Shown: positions 1 through 11,521 of the stretch, in pieces
How the letters are laid out: each line of letters opens with the position of its first letter
Position numbering within the stretch: position 1 is the stretch's first letter
The notes under the pieces: model-generated
Told to the model about the DNA's origin: nothing
Seen by the model: only the letters and a program-made list of their open reading frames with translations
Database searches by the model: none
Position numbers and translations under genes: made by a program
From: Hemibagrus wyckioides
Lineage: Eukaryota > Chordata > Actinopteri > Siluriformes > Bagridae
Length of the DNA stretch: 64,000 bases
Direction of reading: 5' to 3'
NCBI RefSeq assembly: GCF_019097595.1
Contig: NC_080717.1
Coordinates: forward strand, 19,208,336 to 19,272,335

Positions 1-369
1 GTCACATGCTCCCTGGATCACCTGCACCTATATTCTGTTTAACTATCTAAGTTCTTTGTGTCTTATTGTCTCGCTTTGGTCATTGCTGTACTGTAGGTAG
101 TCCACAGTGTGTTCATGTTATTGCCCCTGTGTATAAAGTTTGTTTGTCATCTCTGTTAACAAGTGCATCACGTTCAATTTGCATTTGCAGCTGCCTTCTC
201 TACTAAAATCTGACATGAAGCTAGACCTAAAAATGTATATGGCAGATTTTTTCAAAGGCCATGAAGAAAAGAATGGCCTGATATAAGAGCAACAGGGAAA
301 GAGAGTCGGTGCCAGGCTGGAATGGCTTGAAAATATTGTCTGTCTCCATCTCCCTCCTTTTCTCTGTCC
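1..369. other. Unique non-coding stretch, no feature seen
   Basis: No repeat, RNA or coding signal is recognised. Short open frames here lack any domain and are not in a splice-site context. Confidence 0.5.
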
Positions 370-710
370 CACTGAGGAAGTCTCTCTGTTCCTCTGGCTT
401 GCAGAGAAAGGCTTTACTGCTCACAGGGCTTCACTCAGTCTCCCTGCACTACCTTAGGATGTCACTACACCACAAGGTGCAGATTTAGATGTCACTCAGC
501 CCTTTCTGCACTGCTAAGGACATCACTCTGTCTCTTTGGTCAGTTGAGGACATCTCTCCTTCCCCTTGCTCTGCTAGAGGACTTCGCTCCCATGTCTTGC
601 TTTGTAGAAGCCGTCACTGCCTCCTTTGGCTTTGCAGAGGATGCTGCCTCCTCCTTGCCTTTGTAAAGGATGTTGCTCCCCTCAGTGGCGCCAAGAAGTG
701 CGGAGGATGT
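370..710. repeat. Degenerate minisatellite, about 30-bp unit, about 10 copies
   Basis: A block of the type AGAGGACNTCnCTCC...CTTTGGCTTTG recurs. The AGGA(C/T) or equivalent phase point falls near 456, 487, 517, 547, 578, 608, 638 and 667, a spacing of 29-31 bp; weaker units reach back to about 372. Because 30 is a multiple of three the array leaves an open frame on the plus strand (489-887) that repeats every 10 residues with a core like KD(V/I)xxSxCxx. I see no other evidence that it is translated. Units are diverged from each other, so the array is old. It ends close to the Tc1 insertion at 766. Confidence 0.65.
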
Positions 711-861
711 TGCATCTCGTGTCTGCTCCACATCCGGCAATGCCAAAACTGCATACAAAATAGTACACTATATGGCCAAAAGTATTCAGACACCTCACAA
801 TCACATCCATATCGTATGTGTTTTTTTCCCAAACTGTTGCCACAAGCAGAAGAAGTATTTA

Positions 862-1062
862 TTTTTGTCACATTTACAGCACAGTGAAATTCTTTCTTCA
901 CATATCCCAACTTTGGGAGTTGGGGTCAGAGTGCAGGATCAGCCATGATACAGCATCCCTGGAGCAGAGAGGGTTAAGGACCTTGCTCAGGGGCCCAACA
1001 GTGGCAGCTTGAACCCCAACCTTCTGATCATTAACCCAGAGCCTTAGCCACTCAATTTATAT
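862..1062 (-). mobile_element. tRNA-derived SINE inserted in the Tc1 copy
   Basis: On the minus strand the sequence starts with a tRNA-like head (GTGGCTAAGGCTCTGGGTT, then a GGTTCAAG-like B box), followed by a body with GCCACTGTTGGGCCCCTGAG and CTCTCTGCTCCAGGGATG. It ends in a tail containing AAGAATTTCACTGTGCTGTA and an A-rich end. Head, body and A-rich tail are in SINE order. The family is one I recognise as dispersed in teleost genomes, but I cannot name it securely. The insertion splits the Tc1 element, so it is younger than that element. Confidence 0.6.
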
Positions 1063-1074
1063 CAGTATGATTTG

Positions 1075-1318
1075 CCATTACTAGCACTAACAAGTCTAGC
1101 CTAAAATTGTTCCAGGATGAGGGAATGTTTAGTGTTTTTTTTAATATAAATTTGCTATAAATATGTCTTTCTATGTTTATTAGTCTGTATTGCTATTGTC
1201 TGTATATTTATTGCATGGTCTTTGCTGCACGCTTACTAGGCATCCTTGTAAGAATTTCATTGTGCTCGGTGTACTGTAATGCACACATGAAAGTAAAGCT
1301 TTGAATTATTGAGTGAAT
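1075..1318 (+). mobile_element. 3' end of a LINE-like retroelement inside the Tc1 copy
   Basis: The stretch ends with TAAGAATTTCATTGTGCTC, then ACACATGAAAGTAAAGC and TTTGAATT, the kind of 3' tail seen on fish LINEs and partner SINEs. The adjacent SINE (862-1062) carries a similar AAGAATTTCA(C/T)TGTGCT motif in its own tail on the opposite strand. Only the 3' end is present; no reverse transcriptase is seen. The left border is uncertain. Confidence 0.4.
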
Positions 1319-1320
1319 GA

Positions 1321-1560
1321 AGCAAAAACCATGAAGACATGGTTTGCCAAGGTTAGAGTGGAAGAACTCAAGTGGCCTGCACAGAACCCTGTCCTCAACC
1401 TTACTGAACACCTTTGGGATGAACTGGAACACTGATTGCACTCCAGGGCTTCTCGTCTGACGTCAGTGCCTGATCTCACTAAGGCTCTTGTGGCTGAATG
1501 AGCAAATCCTCACAGCTACGCTCCAAAATCTAGTGGAAAGCTTTCTCAGATAAGTAAAGG
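1321..1560 (+). pseudogene. Tc1 transposase C-terminal remnant
   Basis: Reading the plus strand from about 1331 gives a KTWFAKV..EELKWPAQ stretch, followed by NPVLNLTEHLWDELEH and a stop. That is the end of the DDE transposase domain typical of fish Tc1 elements, where the motif is usually WPAQSPDLNPxExLWDxLE; here D of SPDLNP has become V. Further downstream, remnants of the terminal helices (around 1500-1560) are interrupted by stops. The upstream catalytic part was lost or displaced by the nested insertions. Not functional. Confidence 0.75.
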
Positions 1561-1656
1561 ATATTATAACAGCAATGGGGAACCAACTCTGTTGGAATGG
1601 CCTGTTCAACATGCTCGATGGTCATGGTGTCCACATACTTCTGACCATATAGTGTA

Positions 1657-2559
1657 TGTTATTATACTATGGTACTTTTGAGTTATGCTAATTAGGAAGC
1701 AGTGTTTAGCAGCCAGATATCCAGGTAAGTATTTGATAGTTGTACAGCAACATCCATAAATATAAAATATTATATTCAGTATTTTGGTACAGTAGTAATG
1801 CAGTAAACTGGTCGTGATTAGAGACTTAATCTGATGACACAGTATGTAATATGTAGCATTGTTCAGATTTCTGGGTGTGGCGAATGGGACAATAAAATAT
1901 ATGTGTATTGTATGTTATAATATTTATTTTAGAAATTGATCACACTTTATACCGCTTTCTATTTTTGTGCATGGCAAGATTTGCACCCAAAACAAAACAA
2001 ACAAACAAAAAAAACAACCACCAAAACCCAACAGGTTGATAGAAAAAGTATCAACAGATGGATCTTCCTCCACTTGTATTCTGTTCAGCACAGTGTTAGT
2101 GGACTCAAAGCCACAATGTTAAGCTGCCTCTTTTGATGAAAAGCCACAGTTAAAGGGCATTAATAGTATTTACTGTCTCTCATTATTGGCAATAGAGATA
2201 AGATGGTAATACTCTCTCCCCCATCTCACTTGGTTCTGTCTGAGTCAGCAAGGGAGTGAGTTGGACAGTGAGATTGCACAGACAAGGACCCTCCTACATA
2301 GTTTTGCTCTATTAGAATATAATAGGCACCACTTCCCCTCCCCTTCTGTGATATATTTCTCCTCCGTGTGTCTTCTTCACGCATCGGAGCTGCTGTTTAA
2401 AAGCTTTTCCCCTCAGAGAGTTAAAAAAAAAAGAAAAAAGAAGCATAAGCTTCACTCAAATCCGCAACCTACTTCACAATCAAACACATTATGAACTCCT
2501 GTTAGAATTAGGACACCTTCTGGGGAACTAAAGGGACACAAAATTATCCAAATCCTATT
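1657..2559. other. AT-rich unique sequence, nothing recognised
   Basis: Contains a short A-rich/CA-rich tract near 1990-2030 and an A tract near 2422-2442. No gene, RNA or mobile element is recognised. Confidence 0.5.
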
Positions 2560-2960
2560 AATCTTTTGTGAAAGTGAAATGCTGACATTTTGTGATCTAA
2601 TTAAAAATACCACATTATGAATGGCAGAATGGTTACAGTAATTAACTATTATTGAGAAAGTGTGTGAAAGGAAATGGCGACTACATGGTGAACATGTTTG
2701 AATCTAGTCCAAATGGAAAATGCATACAAAAATAAAAAGCCAATTTTATGCATTTTATTACAGTCACATTCTTTTCCCCTAAGCTTTAATTATTCAATTA
2801 GTGCAAAATGCCATTCCATGCTGTGATTAAATTGGGTAAATGCATCCATTAAATTGTCTGTTGCTTAATCAGCCACTAAACTGCTCTCGTCTTTAAATTT
2901 ACTCTGAATGCTACATATGTGTGATTGTTTAAACGCAAAACAGCATCTCTGTGTAGCCTG
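2560..2960. promoter_or_regulatory. Candidate conserved non-coding block
   Basis: A repeat-free stretch rich in homeodomain-like cores (CTAATTAAAA near 2598, GTAATTAACT near 2638, TTCAATTAGT near 2793), with balanced and non-monotonous composition and no open frame. This is the look of vertebrate developmental enhancers. Conservation could not be tested, so this is inference only. Confidence 0.25.
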
Positions 2961-3542
2961 CTCATTTGCATCGCGTCCTCGGCTTTGCTGCCCTGGAATT
3001 TCAAATCCTAATGCCTTCATTTAGATCCGAATTCCAGTTCCTTCTTCATCTGAGGCCATCAGGTAATAACGCCCCACAGTGCCTGTCTAGTTCCTTGGTC
3101 AGCAACTTATCTTTCTCTGGACACTGGCCCCTACAGGCCTTTAAATCATTGCTTCTTACTCAAAATAACCAAGCCAGTCACGTTGTCTGCTGTCATACTT
3201 GGTCATCATAAGAGATAATTACCCGCCTCCGCGGACAGCCACACTGTGCAGCTCTAGCAGCAGCACTCTCTCACAGCGAATCTGTCAGACCTGCAAAAGG
3301 ACTCGGCGTGAATAACGAGTCCGGAGTGGCAGAGATTCTGTCCCTCATGTCAAAAGCACACACACACACACTAAGGTAATGGCAACCAAAGGTAAGTCAA
3401 ACTTCAGCAGTGGGAAAAATGATTTTTTCTTTCCATTCAAGAAGAAGATGTATCAATCAATAAAACAGATGAGCACTTAAAAAAGGTTCACAGCAGCCAT
3501 TCTTCAAACACTGGCAGAGCAGGAACCTGGCAGTGGGTTTGA

Positions 3543-3555
3543 CCAACAGGGGGCA
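3543..3555 (+). promoter_or_regulatory. Weak CTCF-like motif
   Basis: CCAACAGGGGGCA matches the CTCF core pattern CCASYAGRKGGCR at all but the fourth position. A single motif of this length can arise by chance. Confidence 0.25.
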
Positions 3556-4618
3556 ATGTTGCTGTTTGAAATAGAGGAGCTACCAGTTTGCTGCAGTGGG
3601 TGAGTGGTCAGAGGAGGAGGGAAAGAAAAAAAACTGCTACTCAGTGAGTGACAGGAGGAAGCTACAGTGATCGGTATTGATCCTTCGGCGTTGTCCCGTC
3701 ACTTGACCATTGCCCTTGTGCCCACACCAGCCTAGTGCAGCTTTATCAAACTTTGGCCATGATGTTACAGCCAATTCAGAGGCTTCTGGTCAGAGTTGCT
3801 GTGTCTGTTTGTCTGTCTATCTGTCATACCCCTGTATGCATAGTAACAACAAAGATAGTCTAGAGAGAACTCAAGAGAGAAACCTCTGTTGTCTTGGGAA
3901 CCAAACCAAAGATGAGCTACATTCACTCAAGCGTCACAAATATGGTTTGGCAAATCCGAAAGGCACTAGAATATGTTACGTTAGAGCATAGTAAATCACT
4001 TTTTTTTTTTTTTTTTGGAACAGAAATTTCTTTTTCAAGAAATGTCAGGTCTTTTTTCAGAAGATGAACATGATACTGTGTGAGTTGCAGATAGCAGTAG
4101 CATTGAGGCGATGCTTTTAAATCTGTCTTGTGGTGCTGGTGGTGACTGCTTTAGAACTAGACGTGTCTTTTTTTTTTTCTTTTTCATTCACACACTCAAG
4201 CTCACTCTCTCATACACACACAGACATTTCAAACAAAATCTATAATCAAGATCCTGCACTCCACCCCCTCCAGTGAGGCCAATTGGTATTCCAGAATATC
4301 CTCTGCCCCCTGTTGCGTCCCCAATCTCTAACCAGAAGAGAGAGAGAAAAGAAACTGCTAAACCCTAGGATGGAAGATGGCTGGCTGTGGATTAATGGCT
4401 GCAAGAACAAATGAACTCTAGGAGAGAGTTTATATCCATCGATACAAAGTAGCCAGGAGGACGACTACCTGCATTCCTATATTGATGCACCGTACAGGTT
4501 GCTTGGGTTTACTCGCTGCTGGATTGGCGCTGACTTTTAGTGTGGGCTGAATGAATAGGACAGCAGGCTGAGTGGCGCTCTCTGCATCGAAATGAGGCTG
4601 TGATGAAAGTCAAATCAT

Positions 4619-4647
4619 CACAAGTCAACAGGTGCTATTGACTTGTG
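4619..4647. other. Perfect 10-bp hairpin with E-box loop
   Basis: CACAAGTCAA is followed after 9 nt by its reverse complement TTGACTTGTG. The loop contains CAGGTG, an E-box. No known RNA gene is recognised. Confidence 0.4.
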
Positions 4648-5116
4648 TTATTACAGATAATTGTACCTCGCTATGCCTGTGGTGTGCGGTGGTTACAAAC
4701 TAAATACAATATTCATGTCTGAACGGAATGTGAATTAAAGTCTGTAATCCTTTACATTGAAATGAAAGAAATGAAAGCCAGTTTGCATTTGTCTGTGCAA
4801 TTTATCACCCCAGTTCATGCACACAGAGATCGTGTCTTCCTATGGATATTTACATCCGTAAGCCGTCTGAGAACCGCTTGTCCGCTCAGCCTGTAGCCTC
4901 TCACATTTGCACTGCGGTTTAATTTGGTTATCTGTTAGGCAAGAGTGAAAAGAAGATGGCGTTATACAAAGAGTGCCTGGGGCATGCATTCAAGGACTTC
5001 TGTCTTTGATATTTAATTGATATTTTCCTCAGAATAATGCCTGAAGGAAAAAAAAAATTCTCCATGACACTGAAGTACCTTCATGGACACAGCCTAACCT
5101 TCCCTTAAGGCTGAAC

Positions 5117-5141
5117 TGGCTGTTTCCTCAAGAAACAGCCA
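5117..5141. other. Perfect 10-bp hairpin
   Basis: TGGCTGTTTC, a 5-nt loop CTCAA, then GAAACAGCCA. Too short for a microRNA precursor and with no terminator context in a vertebrate. Confidence 0.4.
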
Positions 5142-6207
5142 ATGGCTATTCAAAGCAAACACTCAAGAATTCAGAAGATGAAGAAGGAAAAAAAACCAAA
5201 ACAAACTATGATGTCTAATATTAGTGAGAGTTCACTCTTATTACTTTGTAAGCACCTTCGCCTGCTCATCATATAAAACATCATCAGCCACTTTAATATT
5301 TATTTGACTTTATTTTTTTTTCATGTATTACAAATGATGGACTTGTTTCTAAATTATGCATTGTTTCTCTGTCTGATTTGGAGTGTGTAACTCTGTAAAA
5401 ATCCCACGAGATGTTGACCTTATAAATAAGAGGCACCATTCTTTGCTTAGCATTTTTAGTAGGCTTCTTTTAAAAGATAAAATCAATACACCAGGTGATG
5501 AACTCCAAATCAATAGTGTTCAACTGCATGGAATTGAAAACACAGGTTTCTGAAGGCTTTTTTTTATTATCTGCACCGGAAAGCTTGAACTTTTGTTGGC
5601 CGAGTAGACGCAGATAACAGCACAATAGCTGTTTCACTGTCAGCTGAGGTCATACTCCAGTGAGCTGACTTCTTCCAGTATCCATAACTATTAAACTAAA
5701 GTTCTGCAGCCAAACAATCCTTCGTGTTTGTGCTCTGAAGTTCTTTCGAGGATTTCTTAAACTTGCTTGTTGTTGTTTGTTTTTTTTTCCCGTTATAACA
5801 ACCACACATTCAAGGTAAATCCAGTGGTGCTCTAGACTTTGTGTTCCAGTATCTCCTGCTCTAGCCGAGGAAGAAGCCTGTTCTCTGTGAGTAGTTGCTG
5901 AGGAGAGAGTGAAAATAAGTGATGCTAGAGCTGCAGCTTTGAGTCCCGAAGATACCGTCACAAAAAAAAAAGCCATAGAGAGAGCCGCAGGACTAAGGCA
6001 GTAAATCCAGCCTGATCCCTGTGACCTATCCAGACTTCATAGATCTCTCTCATCTGACCACCGAGGGAGAGAGAGGCCTCTGGCACTGTGTCATTTAATT
6101 ACCTCTGTGTCTTTTCCATGTGCTCTGCATGGCACTTGTGTGAATCAAGCACACTGATGTCCTTGTCTGTAGGACTTTTTAGGAGAAAAAAAAGCAGAGA
6201 AAACGAA

Positions 6208-6239
6208 TGAATGAATAAATAAATAAATAAATAAATAAA
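6208..6239. repeat. (AATA)n microsatellite
   Basis: Tandem AATA/AATG units preceding a unique stretch. Confidence 0.8.
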
Positions 6240-6619
6240 CAGCAGTCTTTCCTGAAGCACAGCTGGTTAGTTGCTCAACTGTTTGGCTTTTGTGAGTGTC
6301 TCTGCCAGAAGCCAAAAAACGGAAGTAAATTGAGTTTGGCTGTAATTTATTTTGAGCCACATCTTACTCGGTAAAGTTTTCATCCTCTTTTGGGTCACTG
6401 TTTTTTTCTTTTTCTTTTACTTGACAGAACCCTAGACCAGAGAAGACTCAAATCCTGTGTTGCCGGTTGGGCTCACGGCATCCCGCAAAATGATAAGAAT
6501 AAAATCAAACCATCTTTCAGTCTCAGCTGGCAACAGAGTGGCAACAGATGGCACCGACGCCTCCTGATCCCAATGGAAAGCTCCATCTCATTCTTATCCC
6601 TTGTCCAGTCATGAGGTCA

Positions 6620-7090
6620 TTCAGGTGAACTGAGGAGAAAATTGGCAAGGTGCTGTTGAGCGGGCCCACCAAGCTGCCAGGAAAATATTCATCCACAATG
6701 GTAAATAACAAATGAAAGCTGTGAGCGGAATTACCTGTCTGGGGGCCTCTCTTCATTAAATGCCATCTGAAACGGAACCTGCTAACAAATGGACGTGACG
6801 CCCATGCTGGTGGTTATCAGGAGGGGCATACATCAAGGAGAATGTTGTTAATATCAAGTGTCTCATCTGGCCAATCGTGAAATAAACGCCAATGGAGCTT
6901 GCAGTTACACGGCGCGACGGCGAGCGGTATCTAATGGGACGAGCAGTCTGCACTGCGAGGACGTAATGGCCTGAGACATCATTTTTCAATGGGAGAGCAT
7001 GCCCATGTTAAGATGTCGCAGCATTGTCATTTGTAAAAGGGGATGGCAAGATGTCACCTGCTTAGCTGAGGTTAGGCCAGGATAAATCAG
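6620..7090. promoter_or_regulatory. Candidate conserved non-coding block
   Basis: Repeat-free, of higher GC than its surroundings, without a consistent open frame. It contains AAATATTCATC, GGCCAATCGTGAAATAAACG (a CCAAT-like core), and several CATTAAATGCC/CATTGTCATTTG motifs. CpG dinucleotides are retained around 6905-6965 (ACGGCGCGACGGCGAGCGG), unusual in this CpG-poor window. Appearance fits a regulatory element, but there is no alignment to support it. Confidence 0.3.
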
Positions 7091-7242
7091 CCTGACGCCT
7101 TCTGCAGACTTCATGCTGAACACAGAATGTTCTGGAAGGACATGGACCTGTGGAGCAACTTTGGCTGACCAGTGCTTCCAGTATCATAGCACTACCTTGG
7201 CAATAGTAGTATGCAATCGATCACACCATCTCACCCATCTTA

Positions 7243-7243
7243 C

Positions 7244-7276
<33 letters not shown>

Positions 7277-7293
7277 ACACACACACACACACA
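7243..7293. repeat. (AC)n microsatellite
   Basis: About 25 AC units with two AC->GC interruptions. Confidence 0.95.
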
Positions 7294-7836
7294 TATCATC
7301 GCTTCTCAAAAGTAATCTGCAAAAGATGTGGCAGCGCGGTTTTATAGGTCACCGGGAACAAGTGCATGCTAACGGAGATATTCTGAGTGATGATGGGAAA
7401 CCGTGTACAGCCGTGATTTACTGGCTCATCCAGCTCTATAATGAGGAGTAATTCCACTTTGACACCCCGTTTCCCCCTTTGTGTTGAGTGGGGAAACTCA
7501 GCGTTTCTTCACCATGTCTCCTGCAGGAAGAGGTGACCTGACACCCATCTTATTAACCACAGGATCCTGCATGTGTCTTCATTAATAGCCTATTAAAACC
7601 GACATACAGAATATGAGAAACTGACCTCCCTTCCACAATATCCGGGGAGGAGATTAGCAGGAACTCGGAAGATTTATGCTCCCGGAAGGAGAAAAAATAA
7701 GTTATTTAGCTGAAGTTCAAAGACTAAATAAATCATCATTAGGTGAAAAGCAGGGGAGAAATGTAGCATTATGTTCAGTAAAGTAGGCTTGAGTCAAAAA
7801 GGCATACTATAGTGGCTTTATCAATAACTGTCACAG

Positions 7837-7902
7837 ATGAGAGAGCGAAAGAGAGAGAGAGAAAAAGAGAGAGAGAGAGAGCGAGAGAGAGAGGGTGAGA
7901 GT
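7837..7902. repeat. (GA)n microsatellite, interrupted
   Basis: Purine-only GA tract with AA and GC interruptions. Confidence 0.9.
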
Positions 7903-10900
7903 GAAATAATTTTTACATGGCCCCAAATGACTCACAGCACGCTGGAACCCTCAATAGCCCCAAGGTCGTTTGCACTCCTTTCACTCTGGTCCACATCCCA
8001 CAGGAAGTGACACTAAAGTACCAGGGCCATGAAAAACAGGTGATTGTCAGCATCTATTCATTTCAACAGCCATTTTTTGATTCATCTCATCCATGTTTAA
8101 ACGAATATGTCAGTAAATGAATCTAATGAGTTTTAATTAGAATCAAACCGGTTACTTGAAGTTTGTACTTGTTTGAAGGATACAGCAAATAAACTGTATA
8201 AAATATAGTGTTAATATGAACAGATATAGAGTTCACAATTCAAATACACCTTTACTTATTGGTTATTTTAGAAGGTGCAAGTGCACAGAAAAAAACAGCT
8301 GTAGCACATCTGTGTGCTCAGATTCAGCCATAAACCGAAAGTCTGTTTAGTCATTTGTTTATTTAAAAAAAAATACAATAAAGGGGCTTACAGATTTTTT
8401 GTGTAATAATTAATAATTAACAATCGGATCATGTGATTCATTAAAATTCTAATTAACAGCATATCTAAGTATTTTACTCCTCTTTTACAATAAAGTTTCA
8501 CTTACAATTAATGAATGCCATGGCACACTTTTACCCATTTCTATTTATAATTAATGTTGGACAATATACAAGAGAGAAGTTAGTTTCTTATGTTGTCCTT
8601 ATATAATAGCAAGTGTGAACACTTGTTCCCTCACCAGCCTCTCTTTTTCTTCTCTCTCTTGAAGGTTAGTCGTAAAAAAAAAAAAAAAAAAATCCTCAAG
8701 CTTGTCATGTTATAGAGAGAAAGTCTGCTGTCCTGAAGATTCTCCTGCGGTAGAAAACCCTCCTGATCAATACAAAGTGCTGACACCTGCAACTTCTTCC
8801 ATGAATGTTAAATGTCTCTTTCCAGCAAGCTTGACCGTATCAGTGATTATTCAGTAAAGAGTTAGTTTTTTTTTTATTTTTGGACACTGTTTCTGTGAAT
8901 CACGTTAGCATTTTTAGCTTTGTGTCATGATGGAGATATATGTTTCTTTTTCTGCCGAAATAAAGAAGTGACACTGGCTCATATACCTTAAGAGCAAACA
9001 AGGGAGTCTTCCACTACTTTTGATAGAATCTGCACACTTCATTAACTTCAGCACTGATTTTTAGTAGCGCTGGTGCAAAACAAAAAAACAATGCTAGGCT
9101 ACTGTGATGTTGCTCAAATGCAGATGATTGATGAAACAAGCGAATTAGAGAATATCAGGATTTTGTCTGAATCTTACTGCTCTAATATAAAGCGTCTATA
9201 GCTGTATGCTGATGCAGCTTTGTTAGTTTGTGTGGGTGGAATGAAAGGAGGCAGTGGGCTGTATTAGGGGACTGAGTGTACATCGGTTTCCGTAATGAGT
9301 CTAATGCTGTTTAACCACAAAAGAAGACAATACCAAAACACTAACACATGAAGAATAATAAATGCAGAAATCAAAGCTGTTGTTTTTGGGGTTTTTTTTC
9401 TATACCACTCTACAGTCTCACGGGGGAAAGCAAGTCAAATACAATCTCACTCACTGCGAATGAATGCAGAATCGAAGACGACAGCCTCTTTTTCTTCTTA
9501 AGTCTTAATTAGTTGCTGCTGAGCTGAATGCTTGCTCTTCTTTTGAATGCCTCCACTCCACCAAGACCAAAAGCATCAAAGAGCTAATTTCCTTGAGTCT
9601 GTTTGCATAAAGAGCAAGGGGAAAAACTTTCTTTCTTTTTTTTTTCCCCAGCTCCTCATCTCAGGGCATGATTCACTATGCACACACCCATCTATTATCT
9701 TTATGACACCACTTCATCTAATTGAAGATAACATCCAACCTTTACTCACCAAATTTTTATTCGCCAATTCTTGATCAAACATTAGTCCTTGTTACGTTCA
9801 CATAATAACGTCTGGTGGCTCCTGTTCATCTGGCAAGTTTTAGACTGAGTGAAACCTCATTTAATCAGATTGGATGTGAATGAATTGATTCATAAATAGC
9901 GCTGTGAGCATTTACACAAGAAATGCGGTGCTCAGGAAAATCTAGTTTGTTTAAAAAATGTTAAAAAGAGTTAGTATCCTACAAGAGCTCATGAGTCTGC
10001 ATAGATTTACAGATAAACAATCCCAGTAACGTGATGTGATTATGTTGTCAGGTTGTCATGTTTAATTCTCGTATTTATTTTGTGAAGCTCGTTTAATGTT
10101 AATGACTCGAACGAAAGTGATCCAGAATAATGAAAACATTTATAAATTAAGAGAAATAAGGCCTGCCAGTCAACTAGGCACACTATAAAAGGAGGGAGAG
10201 TTAAAGTGTGTGTCTCTGGTAGCTGATGCGCTGCAGTGGATGAGCTGCATTACTGGAATGTTTAGCGCGCAGCATGCTGAAGACATGCTATTTAGTCATT
10301 TGTCATTTTCAGCTCTCGGAGATTTGCTTTCGTAGACTCAGTGAGAGTTTTGTGGTCATCTCTAAATGTAAATCATCTGTGCCTTGAACACGGTTTAGTA
10401 AGTTTTTATTAAAAGACAAATGTGATAAATGAGGTCTAGTGTAACAGTAATTTATTACACATGAGTGCTTGAGTTTGAGCATAATCTGAATGAACAGTAA
10501 TGAGCATTAGTTTATTCTCTCACAGAGCACAATAAAAATGATCAAAAATGATTGATTAGTCTTTCATTTTCCTTTTGTAATGGTGACCTCTTACCCGAAT
10601 GACTCTACACTTGTTCAATACCGTGGCCTACACGTCTCATCGAATGATGAAAAAGAACACGAAACAGGGTGCACGATGGGCGTATATAAATAATTAACAT
10701 GGAAATGACATTTTTTCAGGAAATGTAGCCTTTTTTCTTTCCTGAGCATGGAGCATACATAAACTCCAGAGCTTAGATTTCTCCAGTAATGTCCTTCTAG
10801 CCTAATTCATTGATATTGAGTTTGTAACTTTGTAGTTAAAACAATAGCTGTTGGATTCTCAAATCAGATCGTGTTGTTTTATTTCCTATCACAGCAGCTC

Positions 10901-11508
10901 TGTTTGTAACTGGATTACAGGTTGATATTAACATGCTCCTCCTAATAGGTTATCATTTCAATTCTCGTTAGTGTAGTAGACACTCTCCGTAATCTAATAC
11001 TAATAATAAGCAATTAAAAAATGGATCGTCAGTAAATTTTCCACCACGGGGGAGTCTTCAGGAGAGAGGGCTTATGCTTTCTGCTTTCTCAGTAGCATGT
11101 CAGCAATTTGTCTTAATAACTTCAAGAAAGAGAGAGAGAGAGAAGGTAGGCTGTTAAGAGAAAGACAGTTGCTTATAGCTGCTTTAATGTAAAGGATAAC
11201 AGGAACTAACTTGTTTTGTGACTTTCCATAATGTTAGATAAAACGATAAATGATTAAAAATCATGAAGTATTGCTCAGGAACAGGGTTTAATATGGAATA
11301 AATAGAAGAACAAGAAGATAGTGGAAAGAACACACACACACACACAGACACACAGTGTAAACAGTGACCACAAACATGGATAAACAGAAATGGGGGATGT
11401 ACAATGCTTCAACATGTAAAGAAATAAAAATAAGAACTTAAATAGTTCAAGATCAAGCGCAGACATGGAAATGGAGCAGACAACAGAAGTTCAAACAATG
11501 AATAAGAG

Positions 11509-11521
11509 TGCCCCCTGGTGG
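11509..11521 (-). promoter_or_regulatory. CTCF-like motif
   Basis: On the minus strand the sequence is CCACCAGGGGGCA, an exact fit to the vertebrate CTCF core CCASYAGRKGGCR; the wider context AGACCACCAGGGGGCACTC also resembles the 20-bp consensus. CTCF sites anchor chromatin loops and insulators. The motif stands in unique sequence next to an AC run (11333-11347). Binding is inferred from the motif alone. Confidence 0.5.

Larger units (their letters stand above)
766..1654 (+). mobile_element. Tc1-type DNA transposon, degraded, with nested insertions
   Basis: The ends are inverted repeats: the left begins CACTATATGGCCAAAAGTAT and the right, read on the opposite strand, begins CACTATATGGTCAGAAGTAT. 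Both are flanked by TA (764-765 and 1655-1656), the Tc1/mariner target-site signature. The right third (about 1321-1560) holds a decayed transposase C-terminus on the plus strand. The middle is interrupted by a minus-strand tRNA-type SINE (862-1062) and a plus-strand LINE-like tail (about 1075-1318). Total 889 bp, of which roughly half is host element. It cannot code for a working transposase. Confidence 0.85.
2961..6619. other. Unique non-coding stretch with small hairpins and poly-T tracts
   Basis: Holds a T17-type tract near 4000-4017, a T tract near 4170, short CA runs near 3357 and 4215, two short perfect hairpins and one CTCF-like motif (listed separately). Several open frames of 70-110 codons occur, but none shows a domain or splice-site context. 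Confidence 0.5.

Noticed and set aside
489..887. Protein with 10-residue repeats
   Set aside because: The frame is fully explained by a 30-bp minisatellite and continues into a Tc1 end and a SINE.
4619..5141. MicroRNA precursors
   Set aside because: The hairpins have stems of only 10 bp, far short of a microRNA precursor.
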